A stretch of DNA of 64,000 nucleotides from Boswellia sacra (taxonomy: Eukaryota > Streptophyta > Magnoliopsida > Sapindales > Burseraceae), in the NCBI GenBank assembly GCA_013180625.2, contig SNVD02008161.1, positions 124,001-188,000 on the forward strand, in the 5' to 3' direction. Made by a program: the position numbers and the translations under genes. Shown one piece after another: positions 54,390 to 64,000 of this stretch. The notes under the pieces are model-generated. The model saw only the letters and a program-made list of their open reading frames with translations. It searched no databases and had not been told where the DNA came from. Every line of letters starts with the position of its first letter. Position 1 is the stretch's first letter.

Positions 54390-56596
54390 GAAACCAACAT
54401 GAAGAAAATTAATGGTGACAGTGCTCACTGATCACCATCATTATAATCATCAAAAGAAAATATAGAAACCTAGACCTAAAGGCACTCAACCTTTTGCTCT
54501 AAATGAGTATTCTCTTGATGACTCGTCTAATCCAAGCAAGGAGCATATAGTTAGAGAAACTATTAAGATAGAAATCATGATAGAATAGTGTTTTACCTGA
54601 TACTAGTGAGATATCTGCAAAAATAACCATGAGTAGCAGCTTACATTCGAAAGACATGCTCCATAGAAGATCGTGGTACCTGCATTGAATTGCATTTTTA
54701 TGACTAATAGATAAATAACAAGAAACTTAAAGACGTAGTTAAAAGGCTTATCAGAGTGCAATCATGAGAAATGAAAGGAACAAGCATAGTCGAATCCTTA
54801 GTGATCATATGGCTACTGATCTGCCCACTGGCATTCCACGTGTATACTACATTGCTAGGGTAGGCTTGGAGGTTGCCAATCACATGATCAGCCGGAATGA
54901 TTGGAGCAGCTATAAGGGCTAGAGGTAGACGTGGTTGCTCAATAGCAATAGCAAAAGAGACCGATATGTTAGTACCAGAGGAAGAAACCTTGATCTCTTC
55001 CCACAATGAGCGAAAGAATTGCCACCACGACTGGAAGAGCCTTGAGCATTGCTAGTAGGGGATGGAGAGCCTCATCAATAAATCGACTTGGCCTAGTATA
55101 TAGCAAAGTGGCTTAGTCCCACTCAACATTAGATATTGTTGCCTCAAGGAACTCAATTTAGCTCAAGTGAATCCCTACGGTGTAGTCACTTACTTGTGGC
55201 TCCATAGCCAAGTCAGTAGAATCTAAATCAAAACTGGTTGAGAGGAAGGAATCCGATGATGGTCTGGACCCCTGAACCAATCCCAGACTTTGTCACCTAG
55301 ATACCACATCATGTTATCAATGCATCGAAGAAGGATGCAGTAGTTGATAAAAGGAGCGACAACCCTCATAGCAGCCGACCAACCCTTAAAGGGCCCACAC
55401 CACTCAGAACGAATCAAAGAAGGATATAAATATGGTGAGATTATGATATAAATAAGAAAGAAGGACTGACTATAATTTCTTTTACCTTGTCTCAAGTCAT
55501 CATGTAGATGTAATCACAAAAGAAGTCTAGCTTGTGAGATCTCTCGAGCTCCACATGACGTAACCCGCCTTTTCATCCATGGAAAAGAAAAGTCTTGATA
55601 AGTAAGAAGTGAAGATGGTAGCACTCCTACCTCTTAAGCCCACATCTATTATGAACAAGATAGAATTAGAAATGAAATTTACACAGACTAAACACGAAGG
55701 TGTAAGAAGGGAAGAAATTACCTCAAGAAGTGGGGAGCTAATAATCACGATGATGGCTCGACATGCGCGGTCGAAACCAAAGTATAATTGGTCGGGAGCA
55801 GCATGGCCCCAATGAAAAGTCCTCAATCGGTCGAGATCCCGGAGGGCAGGAACTAGAGTCAAGAAGATAGTGTTCGACGCATTGGTAAAAAGTGTCAAAC
55901 CAAGTAGATATACGATGAAGCTACGTGTAAATTGATCCACCTCGATCGGAGTCAGGATGGATCTCCTCTTCCAATATTCGTACAACGCATGGTGCCGAAT
56001 GGCAATGTTGTTCTTAACCTTCACATTGAACCCAAGAAGCTAATGATCCAAGTTCCTCTAATCCCTCGAGTTTGTGATAGAAGCATCGACGGGTACAACC
56101 TCCCCACCATATAGAAGGCCGGTCAGAGCGGTAATATCAAATGGTGTGATAGTCATCTCACCAATCACCAAGTGAAAAGTGTGAGTCGTGTCCATTCACC
56201 TCTCTTATAGAGCAACCGATAGTCAACGATTAGTATACTGAGAGGCATGTGGAAGAGAAGTGATAAACTCATAGAAGCCGGTAATAGTAATCCTATTCCT
56301 AACATCCTCATTCCTCATATCTAGGAACCAATTGTTGGCTTCAGAAAGTGACCCACACATCTTGTTCTCATGAAAGTCCTAAAGCAAGAAATTGACGTCT
56401 CTACATGAATACATACCTAGAAAATTCCTAGAAAATGAAAAACCACAAAATGAAGATAAATGCATACCTAGTTGATCGTGTAAGAATCCACGTTGTAGAC
56501 AACATCCATCTCTTGGTCTATCGAAAGACCTCTCAATGTCGATCTCCAAACCATATCACTGTCATTCAAGTCAAGATGGACTAGATAACCTGCCAT
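54390..56596 (-). pseudogene. Antisense gene 2 of F: plant mobile domain (PMD) protein
   Basis: Starts at ATG 56596 (MAGYLVHLDLNDSDMVWRST); exon 1 ends at donor TAG|GTATGC (56468/56467), intron of 89 bases, exon 2 from 56378 (DFHENKMCGSLSEANNWFLD). THTFHLVIGEMTITPFDI and LTGLLYGGEVVP (56195-56110) are the classic PMD core; VYLLGLTLFTNASN, RDLDRLRTFHWGHAAPDQLY and SSPLLE follow. The 76-base intron 55721-55646 joins LLE to MWA*EVGVLP, where G has MWTYELGVLP. Later exons have GPFKGWSAAMRVVAPFINYC, VWDWFRGPDHHRIP and HVIGNLQAYPSNVVYTWNAS. Stops and frameshifts are few for so old a copy. The PMD family includes MAIN/MAIL1, host proteins acting in silencing and meristem maintenance, and many transposon proteins. 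Confidence 0.82.
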
Positions 56597-56697
56597 TGAA
56601 AGCGAAAGTGGAGAAAAATGCATAGAAGAAAACTAAAGGCAAATCAAAGGAAAAATGAAGAAATGGCATGCGAATGAAGCAGAGAAAGACGATGGGT

Positions 56698-56710
56698 CCC
56701 TATATAAACT
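56698..56710 (-). promoter_or_regulatory. TATA box of the antisense PMD gene (F)
   Basis: Minus strand GTTTATATAGGGA lies 105 bases upstream of the ATG at 56596, so transcription could start near 56670 and give a 75-base leader. It follows AACTCC-like sequence and is the only strong TATA match in the neighbourhood. Supports an own promoter for the antisense gene. Confidence 0.6.
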
Positions 56711-57329
56711 CCATAGCTAACTGACTATCCCTTTAATGAGGGGCAAAAGGGTAAAAGCCTAAGTAAAAAAGAGAGAAAAGAAAAGAAAAAGGAAAGGAAA
56801 GGAAACAGAAAAGAAGAGAAAAGAAGAGAAGAGATGAGAGAAAAGAAAAGAAAAACTCTACATCAACCGTAAGACACTGAAAGAATTTTCGAAATGTATC
56901 GATGACAAGCACTCGGCTGTGGCAATAGTTTAGTAACTCATAAAGAAAGAAATCGATTGATGGAATCTTCGACCAACTCACATGAAATAATTCCTCTAGA
57001 GACTATAAAGCAGCTTGTTGAAGAACACACCGCACAAGGTAAAAATTGAATTAATTTTAAATCATCAAGAGATGTTTGATATTTTACAGGAATTTACAAA
57101 AATGATAGAGAGAGAGTCCAAGAATCAACAACATGAGGAGAACTCCCCAATAGAGAATCCTGTGAATGCAAAATCTAAAGAGATCAAGAACAAAGAATGT
57201 TCAAGCATAGCGAATCAAGAATAAATATAGAGTCTGAAGAGATTAAAGAAGATACTTAGTTAAAGGCATGAAGAATGAAAAGGTCTCAAGACCGCGAAGT
57301 AGTGCATGATAGACATTTTCCCAATAGTG
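56711..57329 (+). other. Spacer between antisense genes and tandem arrays
   Basis: Contains a purine-rich GAAAAGAAAAG tract (56770-56850), and an open frame of 69 codons at 57015-57224 rich in Glu, Asn and Lys that I do not recognise and do not call a gene. The rest is unassigned. Confidence 0.4.
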
Positions 57330-57690
57330 CATTAGAAGAAACCTTAGGTAATAGGTGCACTTAAGAGTGTTTTAAGCCCTTAGAATATGCATAAGCCCTA
57401 AGAAGAGACATACTGAAGAGTGTTGAAAACTCTAAGAATTAGGTTAAAAGTGTTTTAAGCCCTTAGAATAGACACAAGGCCTAAGAAGAGGCACACCGAA
57501 GAGTGTTGAAAACCCTATGAAGTAGGTTCACTTAAAAGTGTTTGAAACCTTAGAATAAGCCACTGAAGAGTGTTGTTAACAAACCCTAGGAGTAGATGCA
57601 CTTAAGAATGTTTGAAGCCCTTAGAATAGATACACTAAAAAGTGCTAACAAACCCGAAAACATAGTTACACTGAAAAGAATTTTATCCTA
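57330..57690 (+). repeat. Tandem repeats of 70-90 bp in the 3' region of F
   Basis: About four units with GAAGAGTGTT, (G/A)AAACCCTA, AGTGTTTTAAGCCCTTAGAA and CACACCGAAG-like words; AAGCCCTTAGAAT or a close variant occurs at about 57376, 57457, 57545 and 57615. Such arrays between pol and the 3' LTR are known in Tat/Ogre elements. Confidence 0.75.
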
Positions 57691-57730
57691 GCATCGTAAG
57701 GATGCACTTCATGCATTAAAAGGATGAATT

Positions 57731-57906
57731 TTAGCCCTTGAGTGGCTACATCAGCCCCAGAGTGGGCACACTAGCCCTCTAATGGGGATATTAGCCTTTG
57801 AGCAGGCACACTAGCCCTTGAGCGAGCACATTAGCCCCTACATGGACACACTAGCCCTTGAGTGGGCACACTAGCCCCTGACTGGGCACATCAACCCTTG
57901 ATTTGG
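57731..57906 (+). repeat. 20-bp tandem array, eight full units
   Basis: Eight consecutive 20-base units begin at 57731 (period exactly 20 up to 57890), consensus CTAGCCCTTGAGTGGGCACA, and a partial ninth follows. No unit is missing or of odd length, though bases vary. It lies 160 bp before the polypurine tract. Confidence 0.95.
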
Positions 57907-58046
57907 TGTAGCTCCTTTGTAGGAATTAAAGAGAAAAATAGACAACAAGAAGTCTGATAGAATGCAGATAGGGGCAAGGATGCCAAGATAAAAGAAGGAA
58001 AGATAAAGCTAAAGTTTTGTCGATTTTTGTGTCTCACACAAACTTC

Positions 58047-58065
58047 TCCAAAGTTGGGGCCAGGC
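58047..58065 (+). other. Polypurine tract region of F
   Basis: CCAAAGTTGGGGCCAGGC directly precedes LTR E; AAAGTTGGGGGC is a typical sequence before Tat LTRs. It would prime plus-strand synthesis. Confidence 0.5.
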
Positions 58066-59764
58066 CATCGGCACTTGATTTTTTAGGCTCAATGATGAAA
58101 TAAAGATAAATGTTGAGCAATAAAAATAACCAAAATGCCCTTGAAAACAAAAGGAAGAAAGGTGTGAAATCGACCAAAAGCTTTGCACTCTGACACGTGA
58201 CTTTGAAGAATCACAAAAACTAATCTAGAAGGAATCTAATGATGAGTCATATACCGCTGCGAAGCTTCATACGGCTAATTTTCATAAAATTTTATGGATT
58301 GCAAATCAGATTTGAACTCAAAGAGTTACATGTGATCAAACAACTAAAGGTCAGAAGGGACGGCATTGAAAAAAATGCAAAATTGGAGTGTTCGGTGGGC
58401 CACAACCGGCCGACGGTTGTAGAACAGTTGGCTGGTGATCCACTAACAGTCGCCAGCTATCACACCACTAGCCAGTGATCCTCACATAACTGGCCAACTG
58501 TTCTCCCCATATTTTTGGAAAATTTCGATTGGATCCTTCCTTTTTTTTTTTGTTTTCTACTTCCTTTTTCAACTCCAACCCTCAATTATATAAATAGCCC
58601 CTCTCCTCACTTTCTAGGATACATCAAAATCTTCTTTTCTCCCTCTTGTAGATACACTTGAGAATTCAAAGAGTATTTTCTAGTTTAAAGTCTTTTTAGA
58701 CATTCTATTGCTCTAAACTCGGAAAGGGTATGTCTTGAGAGCAGTTCTCTCTTCTTCCTCATTTTTTCTTATTTATTTTTTCTTGCTTTAGAATAAGCAT
58801 GTTTAAGTTTGTCTATGTTAGAATAAGTATATTTAGATTTTATTTTGATACTTAGAAGCATGTTTAGGGTTGTTATGAATTATTCTAACCCTTGTTTGTT
58901 TTACAAGATGGATGAACGTGTTGAGATAAGTTCGCTTTTCTTTCTGTATTTGGAATCATGATATGATTTTATTTTCATTGTGAATGCTTAGATTATGGCT
59001 TTGTATTTAATTCCAATTGATTGATTGATTTTAGAAATACTATGATTAAAAATATGATTAGAATGATGCCATAAAGTGATGGTGGACTCATATTGATGGT
59101 GAGGGACCATTACTTAGAAGGAGTAAATGATTAAATAAATGACAAGGATGTATGGTGGTGAGAAATTCCTTATTTATTGAATCCCAAATTGATTGCTTAT
59201 TTTAATATGTGATTTGCATGAATATGCTATTTATGGAATATTTTATATCATTGAATATTTGAAGTGTTTCGAAGTAATGTTACTTTATTTGTTGAAGAGC
59301 AATGTAATCCTCCTCTCATTCCCCCATGTTTGAAAGGAATTATAATCTATTCTCCTCCCGCTTTCTTTGTATAAATATACAACTGTTGTTGATTGAATAT
59401 TACCTTACATGTTTAAAGAAGATAAAATTGGGAATGTATGCATAAAACGAACCACTTAAGTGGACTATATATAATAAAATAAGCTTTTTTTATTTGTGTA
59501 CCCTAATGGAGGCCAGATTTTGATTCGGGCGAGGCGAATGACTCGTACCTAACTTCGCAAACCCATCTTTGAAAGGATGAAAGTAATTTAGGTCCTAAAG
59601 GGAGGGATCAAATTGGCCTCATTCATTTCTAATTAAATAATTTGCTGGGGAATCCATTCTCTATACATGTCCACGGCTCGTTTGTGTTTCCTTAAGTCTC
59701 GAAAGAGGCTTTGATATAGTATTGTGGTCACAAATGCTCTGGCAGAACTAAAACCCTGTTCATA
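58066..59764 (+). repeat. 3' LTR (E) of F
   Basis: Begins CATCGGCACTTGATTTTTTAGG (ends mutated from TG) and ends CCCTGTTCATA. It carries TATATAAATAG at 58587 and the GC-rich block at 58385-58500. It is 1.70 kb against 2.04 kb for A; about 0.3 kb is missing near 58990, where the sequence jumps from GAATGCTTAGA to ATTATGGCTTTG (compare A 15935 to 16262). Confidence 0.88.
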
Positions 59765-59842
59765 GGTGCCAAGGAGGAAGGACCTAAAGGAGATGGAAAT
59801 ACGACCAATGGGATCCCAACAAAGGGAGATATCAAGAAATGA
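59765..59842 (+). pseudogene. C-terminal end of the H gene, after the F insertion
   Basis: GAKEEGPKGDGNTTNGIPTK continues, in the same frame, the gene interrupted at 15020 (...VEGKVGKE) once F and one target duplication are taken away, and closes with a TGA stop at 59840. The frame match is the main evidence that F landed in this gene. Confidence 0.65.
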
Positions 59843-60949
59843 TGATACTAAACTATGAAGTGCAGAATTATTTTATGCCTTGCACTGTAGTTCTTTTAGG
59901 TTATGTAGGACATTGAATACCTTACAGAAATAATTGTCACATCGTCATGGCACTTATATTTTGAACTTGTACTATTTGCTTTTAAGTTATGTTGATGTGC
60001 ATGCGACTAGGATAGAATTGGAACTTAGATTCTCCTTATCTATGTTATTTTGATGGTGGAACTTGTCTACTTTTGTTGAAGTATTGCTCTCTTTTTCTTT
60101 ATGACCTGCTCTGTTACAGCCTACCATGCTTGTTGTATCTGCTTGTATTAAGTGTGACTATGCCCGAATTACGAATGATGCATTTTGTTAAGTTTATGAT
60201 CGGTAAGCTGGATTCTTTCAGTGCTTCATGGATTCACAGGATCATAACAAGAATTCCACTGCTCATTCAACCAACCAAACATTTAGGGATGGAACTTCTA
60301 GTGGGTTTATCCACTCGAAGGATCAGGCAGTGACAGTTGCTATGTTTCTTCCCGAAATAGGCTGGTGTGATGCTCTGCTCAACCAATAGAAAGTCTGAGC
60401 AAATCACTATGAAGCTCCCCCACTCAACCAAAACATTCAAATCCTCGTGCAAAACCCTGGTAAGCCTAGACTTGTCAATTGCTCAAATCACCACTTTTAG
60501 AAGTACAAGTTGACTCTCAACAACATGAACCTTCTCCTGAAGAGTGGCCCAGTGTGGAAAGCATACGTGAAGCTAATCCCAAAGTTCAGCTTCCACCTGA
60601 AGGACCAGCCCAAAATCTAGAACAAGCTACCCTAGCAGGCAACTTAGATGCGATTTTGGCAGTTCACCCATATATGGATCCCAACTATAATAGATGTAAG
60701 GGAAACAACTCTAACACAGTGCATGTTTTCTTCATGATTTGATCTTGACCTCATTGTTACTCGTTCCAGGAGGCATTTTCGAAGACATAATAGGACAAGG
60801 TGGATGAGAAGGCATCATTTGTAGGCGTCGAATGAGGATGTGTGCCATCCATGGTCAAGGCTAATGAGGATTTCATAGAGGACCTCAATGAAGTTGCTAG
60901 TCAAATATACGACCATTGATGAGGTCATGCCCATTTATGTTGCTTGGCT
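59843..60949 (+). other. Exon-like stretches of unknown origin
   Basis: After a 3' flank, splice-like signals surround open stretches: acceptor GATTCACAG at about 60240, followed by NKNSTAHSTNQTFRDGTSSG; donor CCTG|GTAAGCC at 60460; acceptor CCACTTTTAG near 60501; then SVESIREANPKVQLPPEGPA and LAGNLDAILAVHPYMDPNYN up to a donor GAT|GTAAGG (about 60696) and acceptor CGTTCCAG (about 60770). I do not recognise the protein. It may be a captured host gene piece in H or another part of its extra gene. Confidence 0.35.
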
Positions 60950-61440
60950 CTTATAATACTTAGCACAAAAGCAATTGTTTTTGGAAATGTAGCCTTATTA
61001 GTTGACCTTTTACCTGTTATGTTAACAGTTTTATGGTTCAATATTATTGAAATATTATTTTTACCCTTGCTAATTGCCATTGTTGCATATCTTTTAAGAT
61101 GTTTTAACATTTAATCGAAATGTTTAGTCGAAGTTGATTTATGCCTAATATGTAACCATAATGCTTGATTAAAGCATGTAATTGACGCCAAATTATGCCT
61201 AATTGAGGCATTTAATTAGGATGTTTAATCGATGCATCCAATTAGAAATGTAGAATGTCTGATTGAGACATATAAGTGTAAATGTAAGACATTTGATTCA
61301 AAGTTTTAAAATACTGAATTAAAGATGTAAGGTGTTTAGTTGAAGCTATAAGTTGTTTGATTGGAGCAGTAAGATGTTTAGTTAGAGCTGCTAAATACTT
61401 GGTTGAAATACTTTACCAAAGGTGAATAGTGCCTAAGAAG
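60950..61440 (-). repeat. Degenerate short tandem repeats in H
   Basis: From about 61110 to 61410 words like ATGTTTAGTTGAAGC, TGTTTGATTGGAGC, and GCATTTAATTAGGATG recur every 25-30 bases with much divergence. The position, just beyond the end of pol on the minus strand, suits the tandem-repeat spacer of Tat elements. No gene. Confidence 0.5.
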
Positions 61441-61559
61441 GGCGTACAACCAAATTTACACGGACCAAGATTATCATGACAAACAAGAGCTACAGAACAC
61501 GCACATCTTCTCTATTGTAGTTGTTATTTTTGTTGGAAGCTGGAAAATTTTGTCGTCCA

Positions 61560-62900
61560 TTAGAGCTACCTGGACAACCATTGCTGGTAATGATTCTTTA
61601 GATGTTTAGCATTCCATGGATGTTTCATACCAAACCCATCCATCTTTAGCAGCTGGCATTCACCTAACTTGAGATCATATTTCACCTAATAAAAGCCTTC
61701 CCAGAAAGGTCTGAGTACCCCACTCTAGGCTCCTGTGTGTTTGGCATGACCTTTCAAAGTACCAATTCTTCTGGAACAAAACATCTCCCTTTGGCTTTAG
61801 AGTCAAAATATTTTTGAGTCTGCTATTGGTAAGAGAATTAATCTGATCTTAGACCGTTCATGATACTCCTCCACCAGATCAAGGGCAAGATGTAGTTGGT
61901 CAGCGTGAGGGCTTTCATGATAATGTTGTGCCCGAAACATAGGCATCCTAACTTCAACAGGGACCATAGCCTCATATCCATAAGTTAGTAAGAAAGGGCT
62001 CTCTCCAATTGTTGTCCAAGGGCTGTCTTGTAAACCCATAGGACATTATTAAGTTCGTCCGCCTAGAGATCTTTTCGAGTTTCAAGTTTGGTTTTGAGTA
62101 GATGTTTGAGCTCCTTGCTAACAACTTCTACTTGACCATTGGCGTGAGGGTGAGTAGGTGTGGAAAACCTATGTATGATGCCCAATTGAGTGCAAAATTC
62201 CTCAAATTTTGTATTATCAAACTAAATGCTATTATCCATTACAATCGTATGTAGAATTCCAAATCTACAAATAATGCATCGCCACACAAAATCTGTGGTT
62301 TTCTACGCAATGATGCTAGCTAACGCCTCTACTTCTACCCATTTTGTGAATAATTTGTTGCTACGACAGCATATTTGGTCTAACCTCTACATATAAAAAC
62401 TGGGCTAATCAAATCAATTCCCCATTGAGCGAAGGGCCACGGGCTGGATAGAGTGGTTAGCTTCTTAGAAGGCTGTCTAGGGATGTTAGCGAATCTTCGG
62501 CACTTATCATACCATCTGATCAAAGACTTCGCATCCCCATGTATGTTTTGCCAGTAATAACAGCCTCAGAACCTTGAAAGCGAGGTTTTCGCACTTGAGT
62601 GATTACCATAAATACCTTCATGAATCTCTCGTAAAACATAGTTAGCTTCTTCATTAGCCATGCAACGAAAATATGGGACTACAAGGCCCCTCTTGTATCG
62701 TACCCCATCAATCATCAAGTATCTCGTTACTTGATAATGTAGTTTTCCAGTAGCAAATTGGTCTGAAGGTGTCCTTCCATTGGTCAAGAAGTTGATGATT
62801 GGATCCATCCAGCTTCCTTGCGGTCCCACAGTGGCAACTATCATGTGTGGACAAGTACTTTTTATGCTTGGTAGAATGATATACTCCAATGGAATATGTT
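61560..62900 (-). pseudogene. H integrase
   Basis: GSWMDPIINFLTNGRTP (62800) and VRYKRGLVVPYFRCMANEEA, NYVLREIHEGIYGNHS (62700-62600) are the zinc-binding N-terminus. The catalytic core (62560-62050) is heavily decayed. PWTTIGESPFLLTYGYEAMV, PVEVRMP (62020-61950) and, after stops, HPWNAKHLKNHYQQW (about 61610-61570) are the C-terminal part. The ending 'HPWNA.HL..YY' is common in Tat-lineage and related plant gypsy integrases. It differs from F and G in sequence, so H is another family. Confidence 0.8.
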
Positions 62901-63405
62901 CTGGTGGTTACTCTAGCTACTAAAGCTAGATTGGCAAATTGATGGGCCTGGGTGTTTTGGTCCCTTAGGATCCGCTCAATAACTGCTTCATCAAAGGTCT
63001 TCATCATCTCTTAAGTCAATTTAAGGCAGCAAGCAGTGGTGTCTCCTTATGCTTGAAAGTCTGAACTAAGCTGTCCCACCACAAGCTGCGAGTCACTTTT
63101 ATTGGCGAGCTTACATACACCTAAGCTTTGTGCAATTCACAATCTAGCCAGCAAAGCCTCGTACTTAGCTTGATTGTTTGAAGCTTGGAAACCAAACTTT
63201 ATAGCGTGCTTAACTAAAATCCTTTGAGTTACGAAGTATCTCACTGGCATTGTTGCTCTTATTGTTACTTCACCGGTCAATGAACAGTTTCCAACCAAGC
63301 TTGACCTATAAGGGTTGAGACAGTGCCATATTCGTAAGTTACAGGCAACCTAAGACATCAGTCTATATAGAGTTCCCAATAAACTCAGCTATGAAATCTG
63401 CTACC
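62900..63405 (-). pseudogene. H RNase H remnant
   Basis: ADFIAEF (about 63395-63375) marks the start of the second RNase H region of Tat pol ('QALADFVAEF' type). MMKTFDEAVIERILRDQNTQ, AHQFANLALVARV (63007-62910) is its end, corresponding to 'IPREENSQADSLARLAS'. In between the frame shifts several times. Upstream RT and gag are missing: the remnant stops where similarity to the left LTR flank begins (63410). Confidence 0.65.
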
Positions 63406-63409
63406 ATTT

Positions 63410-63797
63410 CATGTTAGATGAGCGGCTGGATAGGTTTCTTCCTCTACAAGTTGTACCAATTGTGTAATCAAATTCTAGGAAGACGCGCGTAGGAGGGGAC
63501 CATTCTACTAACACCTGTAGATTTTAAGTTTCCTCGGATAGACATGTGGTCAAAGCAGACCACACTCTTTTCTTAGAGGTGTGCCTGCTATTATATTGTC
63601 GTACTCTTTTGGCATCTTGTGTCTAGTTGGTTATTTGAGGTTGGAAATGCAAGTTGTTTGACTAGTTCTATAATATTTGTGTTGCTCAGACTTTAGAAGA
63701 CAGGAGAACATGAGAATAGATTTCCAAGGCAAGACAGTCCATGCAACCTCTCAAGGGTATTTTAGTTTTTTCCTTGGAAGTGTAATATTTTTTATCT
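63410..63797. repeat. Partial second copy of the H-type LTR and its flank
   Basis: 63410-63505 matches 10138-10232 and 63506-63797 matches 10233-10522, in the same orientation. The LTR start is mutated to TACTAACACC. Similarity ends at about 63797, within the part corresponding to the first tandem unit on the left. No ORF is credible. Confidence 0.8.
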
Positions 63798-64000
63798 ACA
63801 ATTTATATAACGAAATTGCCAACAAAAATCAAAATAAAACTATAAATATGAACTACAAGAATATGAACAAGAGAAAACGATGACATTTACTTACAACTTA
63901 GGGAATTCAAAGATAACGTTGAATTGTGAGAATTCAACAAAGTTATTGGCAGTTATGTATAGATCTAATAAATGTAGTAGTATGAAAAGAACCAAATGCA
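63798..64000. other. Unassigned end of window
   Basis: AT-rich sequence unrelated to the left LTR copy. I see no gene or repeat in it. Confidence 0.4.

Larger units (their letters stand above)
15021..59764 (+). mobile_element. Tat/Ogre-like gypsy retrotransposon F (about 16.9 kb without insertions)
   Basis: Two direct LTRs (A 15021-17060, E 58066-59764) enclose, in order, a primer site, a 0.7-kb leader, gag, protease, RT, two RNase H domains, integrase, two antisense genes, tandem repeats and a polypurine tract. The second RNase H after the usual one, the DNGS protease site and the antisense genes point to the Tat lineage of Ty3/gypsy. Element G splits gag between 18373 and 46201. Flanks GTTGT (15016-15020) and GGTGC (59765-59769) agree in three of five bases and would be an aged 5-bp target duplication; deleting one restores the reading frame of the H gene. 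Confidence 0.85.
10233..63797 (-). mobile_element. Outer Tat-like gypsy element H (relic, interrupted by F)
   Basis: I assemble H from pieces: integrase and RNase H remnants on the minus strand (61560-63405), a tandem-repeat spacer (60950-61440), an antisense gene split by F (12572-15020 and 59765-59842), and LTR-like repeats near both ends. The strongest link is that the antisense gene reads in frame across the F insertion. Gag and RT are missing, apparently by a deletion ending at about 63408. That the two LTR-like repeats belong to this same element is inference, complicated by the shared flank on the same side of both. Confidence 0.45.

Noticed and set aside
57015..57224. 69-codon Glu/Asn/Lys-rich ORF as a gene
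   Set aside because: No counterpart in G, no start context or domain; length is within chance in AT-rich sequence.
57731..57906. CRISPR-like regular array
   Set aside because: Units are contiguous 20-mers without spacers, inside a plant retrotransposon.
35946..59764. F and G as one large inverted duplication of the locus
   Set aside because: G has its own LTRs, target duplication and a different deletion pattern; similarity is that of two family members, not of a segmental duplication.
1..64000. Intact host protein-coding gene, tRNA or rRNA
   Set aside because: No long open frame lies outside transposable elements, and no cloverleaf or rRNA-like block was noticed by eye. A tRNA search tool could still find a degraded one.

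Overview
The window looks like plant nuclear DNA, from an angiosperm that I cannot name. It is AT-rich, it holds Ty1/copia and Ty3/gypsy elements with plant-type domains, a CACTA (En/Spm) transposon, a Tourist-like MITE and an hAT-like MITE, and it contains introns with GT..AG borders. I find no intact host gene, rRNA, tRNA or CRISPR. Almost every coding region is broken by stops and frameshifts, so this is old, probably silenced, repeat-rich chromatin.

Layout, left to right. 1-2112: the 3' end of a Sirevirus-like copia element and its 3' LTR. 2113-6637: a decayed second copia element (gag, protease, integrase, RT, RNase H, 3' LTR) with an hAT-like MITE in the LTR. 6638-10232: mostly unassigned AT-rich DNA with a possible old LTR. 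10233-64000: one large nest of insertions.

The nest, outermost first. Element H is a Tat-like gypsy element: pol is on the minus strand (61560-63405) and an extra gene on the plus strand (12571-15020, continued at 59765-59842). Element F (15021-59764, plus) is inserted in that gene, which still reads in frame across the insertion. F is a long Tat/Ogre-like gypsy element with LTRs A (15021-17060) and E (58066-59764). Element G (18374-46195, minus), of the same family, sits in the gag of F with a perfect 5-bp target duplication GCTAT. G has LTRs B (18374-19133, cut) and D (44201-46195). A CACTA transposon (19134 to about 32671, minus) is inserted in LTR B; its own 5' end has been lost together with the 3' end of G. 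A solo LTR of the same family (C, 38449-41057, plus) sits in the RT region of G, and a Tourist-like MITE (38656-39379) sits in C.

The most interesting content is cargo. Both F and G carry, between pol and the 3' LTR and in antisense, two extra genes. One encodes a plant mobile domain (PMD) protein with a 76-nt intron at the same place in both copies. The other is a second gene whose intron is filled with tandem repeats in both copies. Each has a TATA-like sequence at its 5' end in F. H carries a third kind of antisense gene resembling the 'putative gypsy type transposon' family. The CACTA element has the usual two genes: a tnp2 transposase, and a Ptta/En/Spm protein with an Ulp1-like (C48) protease end.
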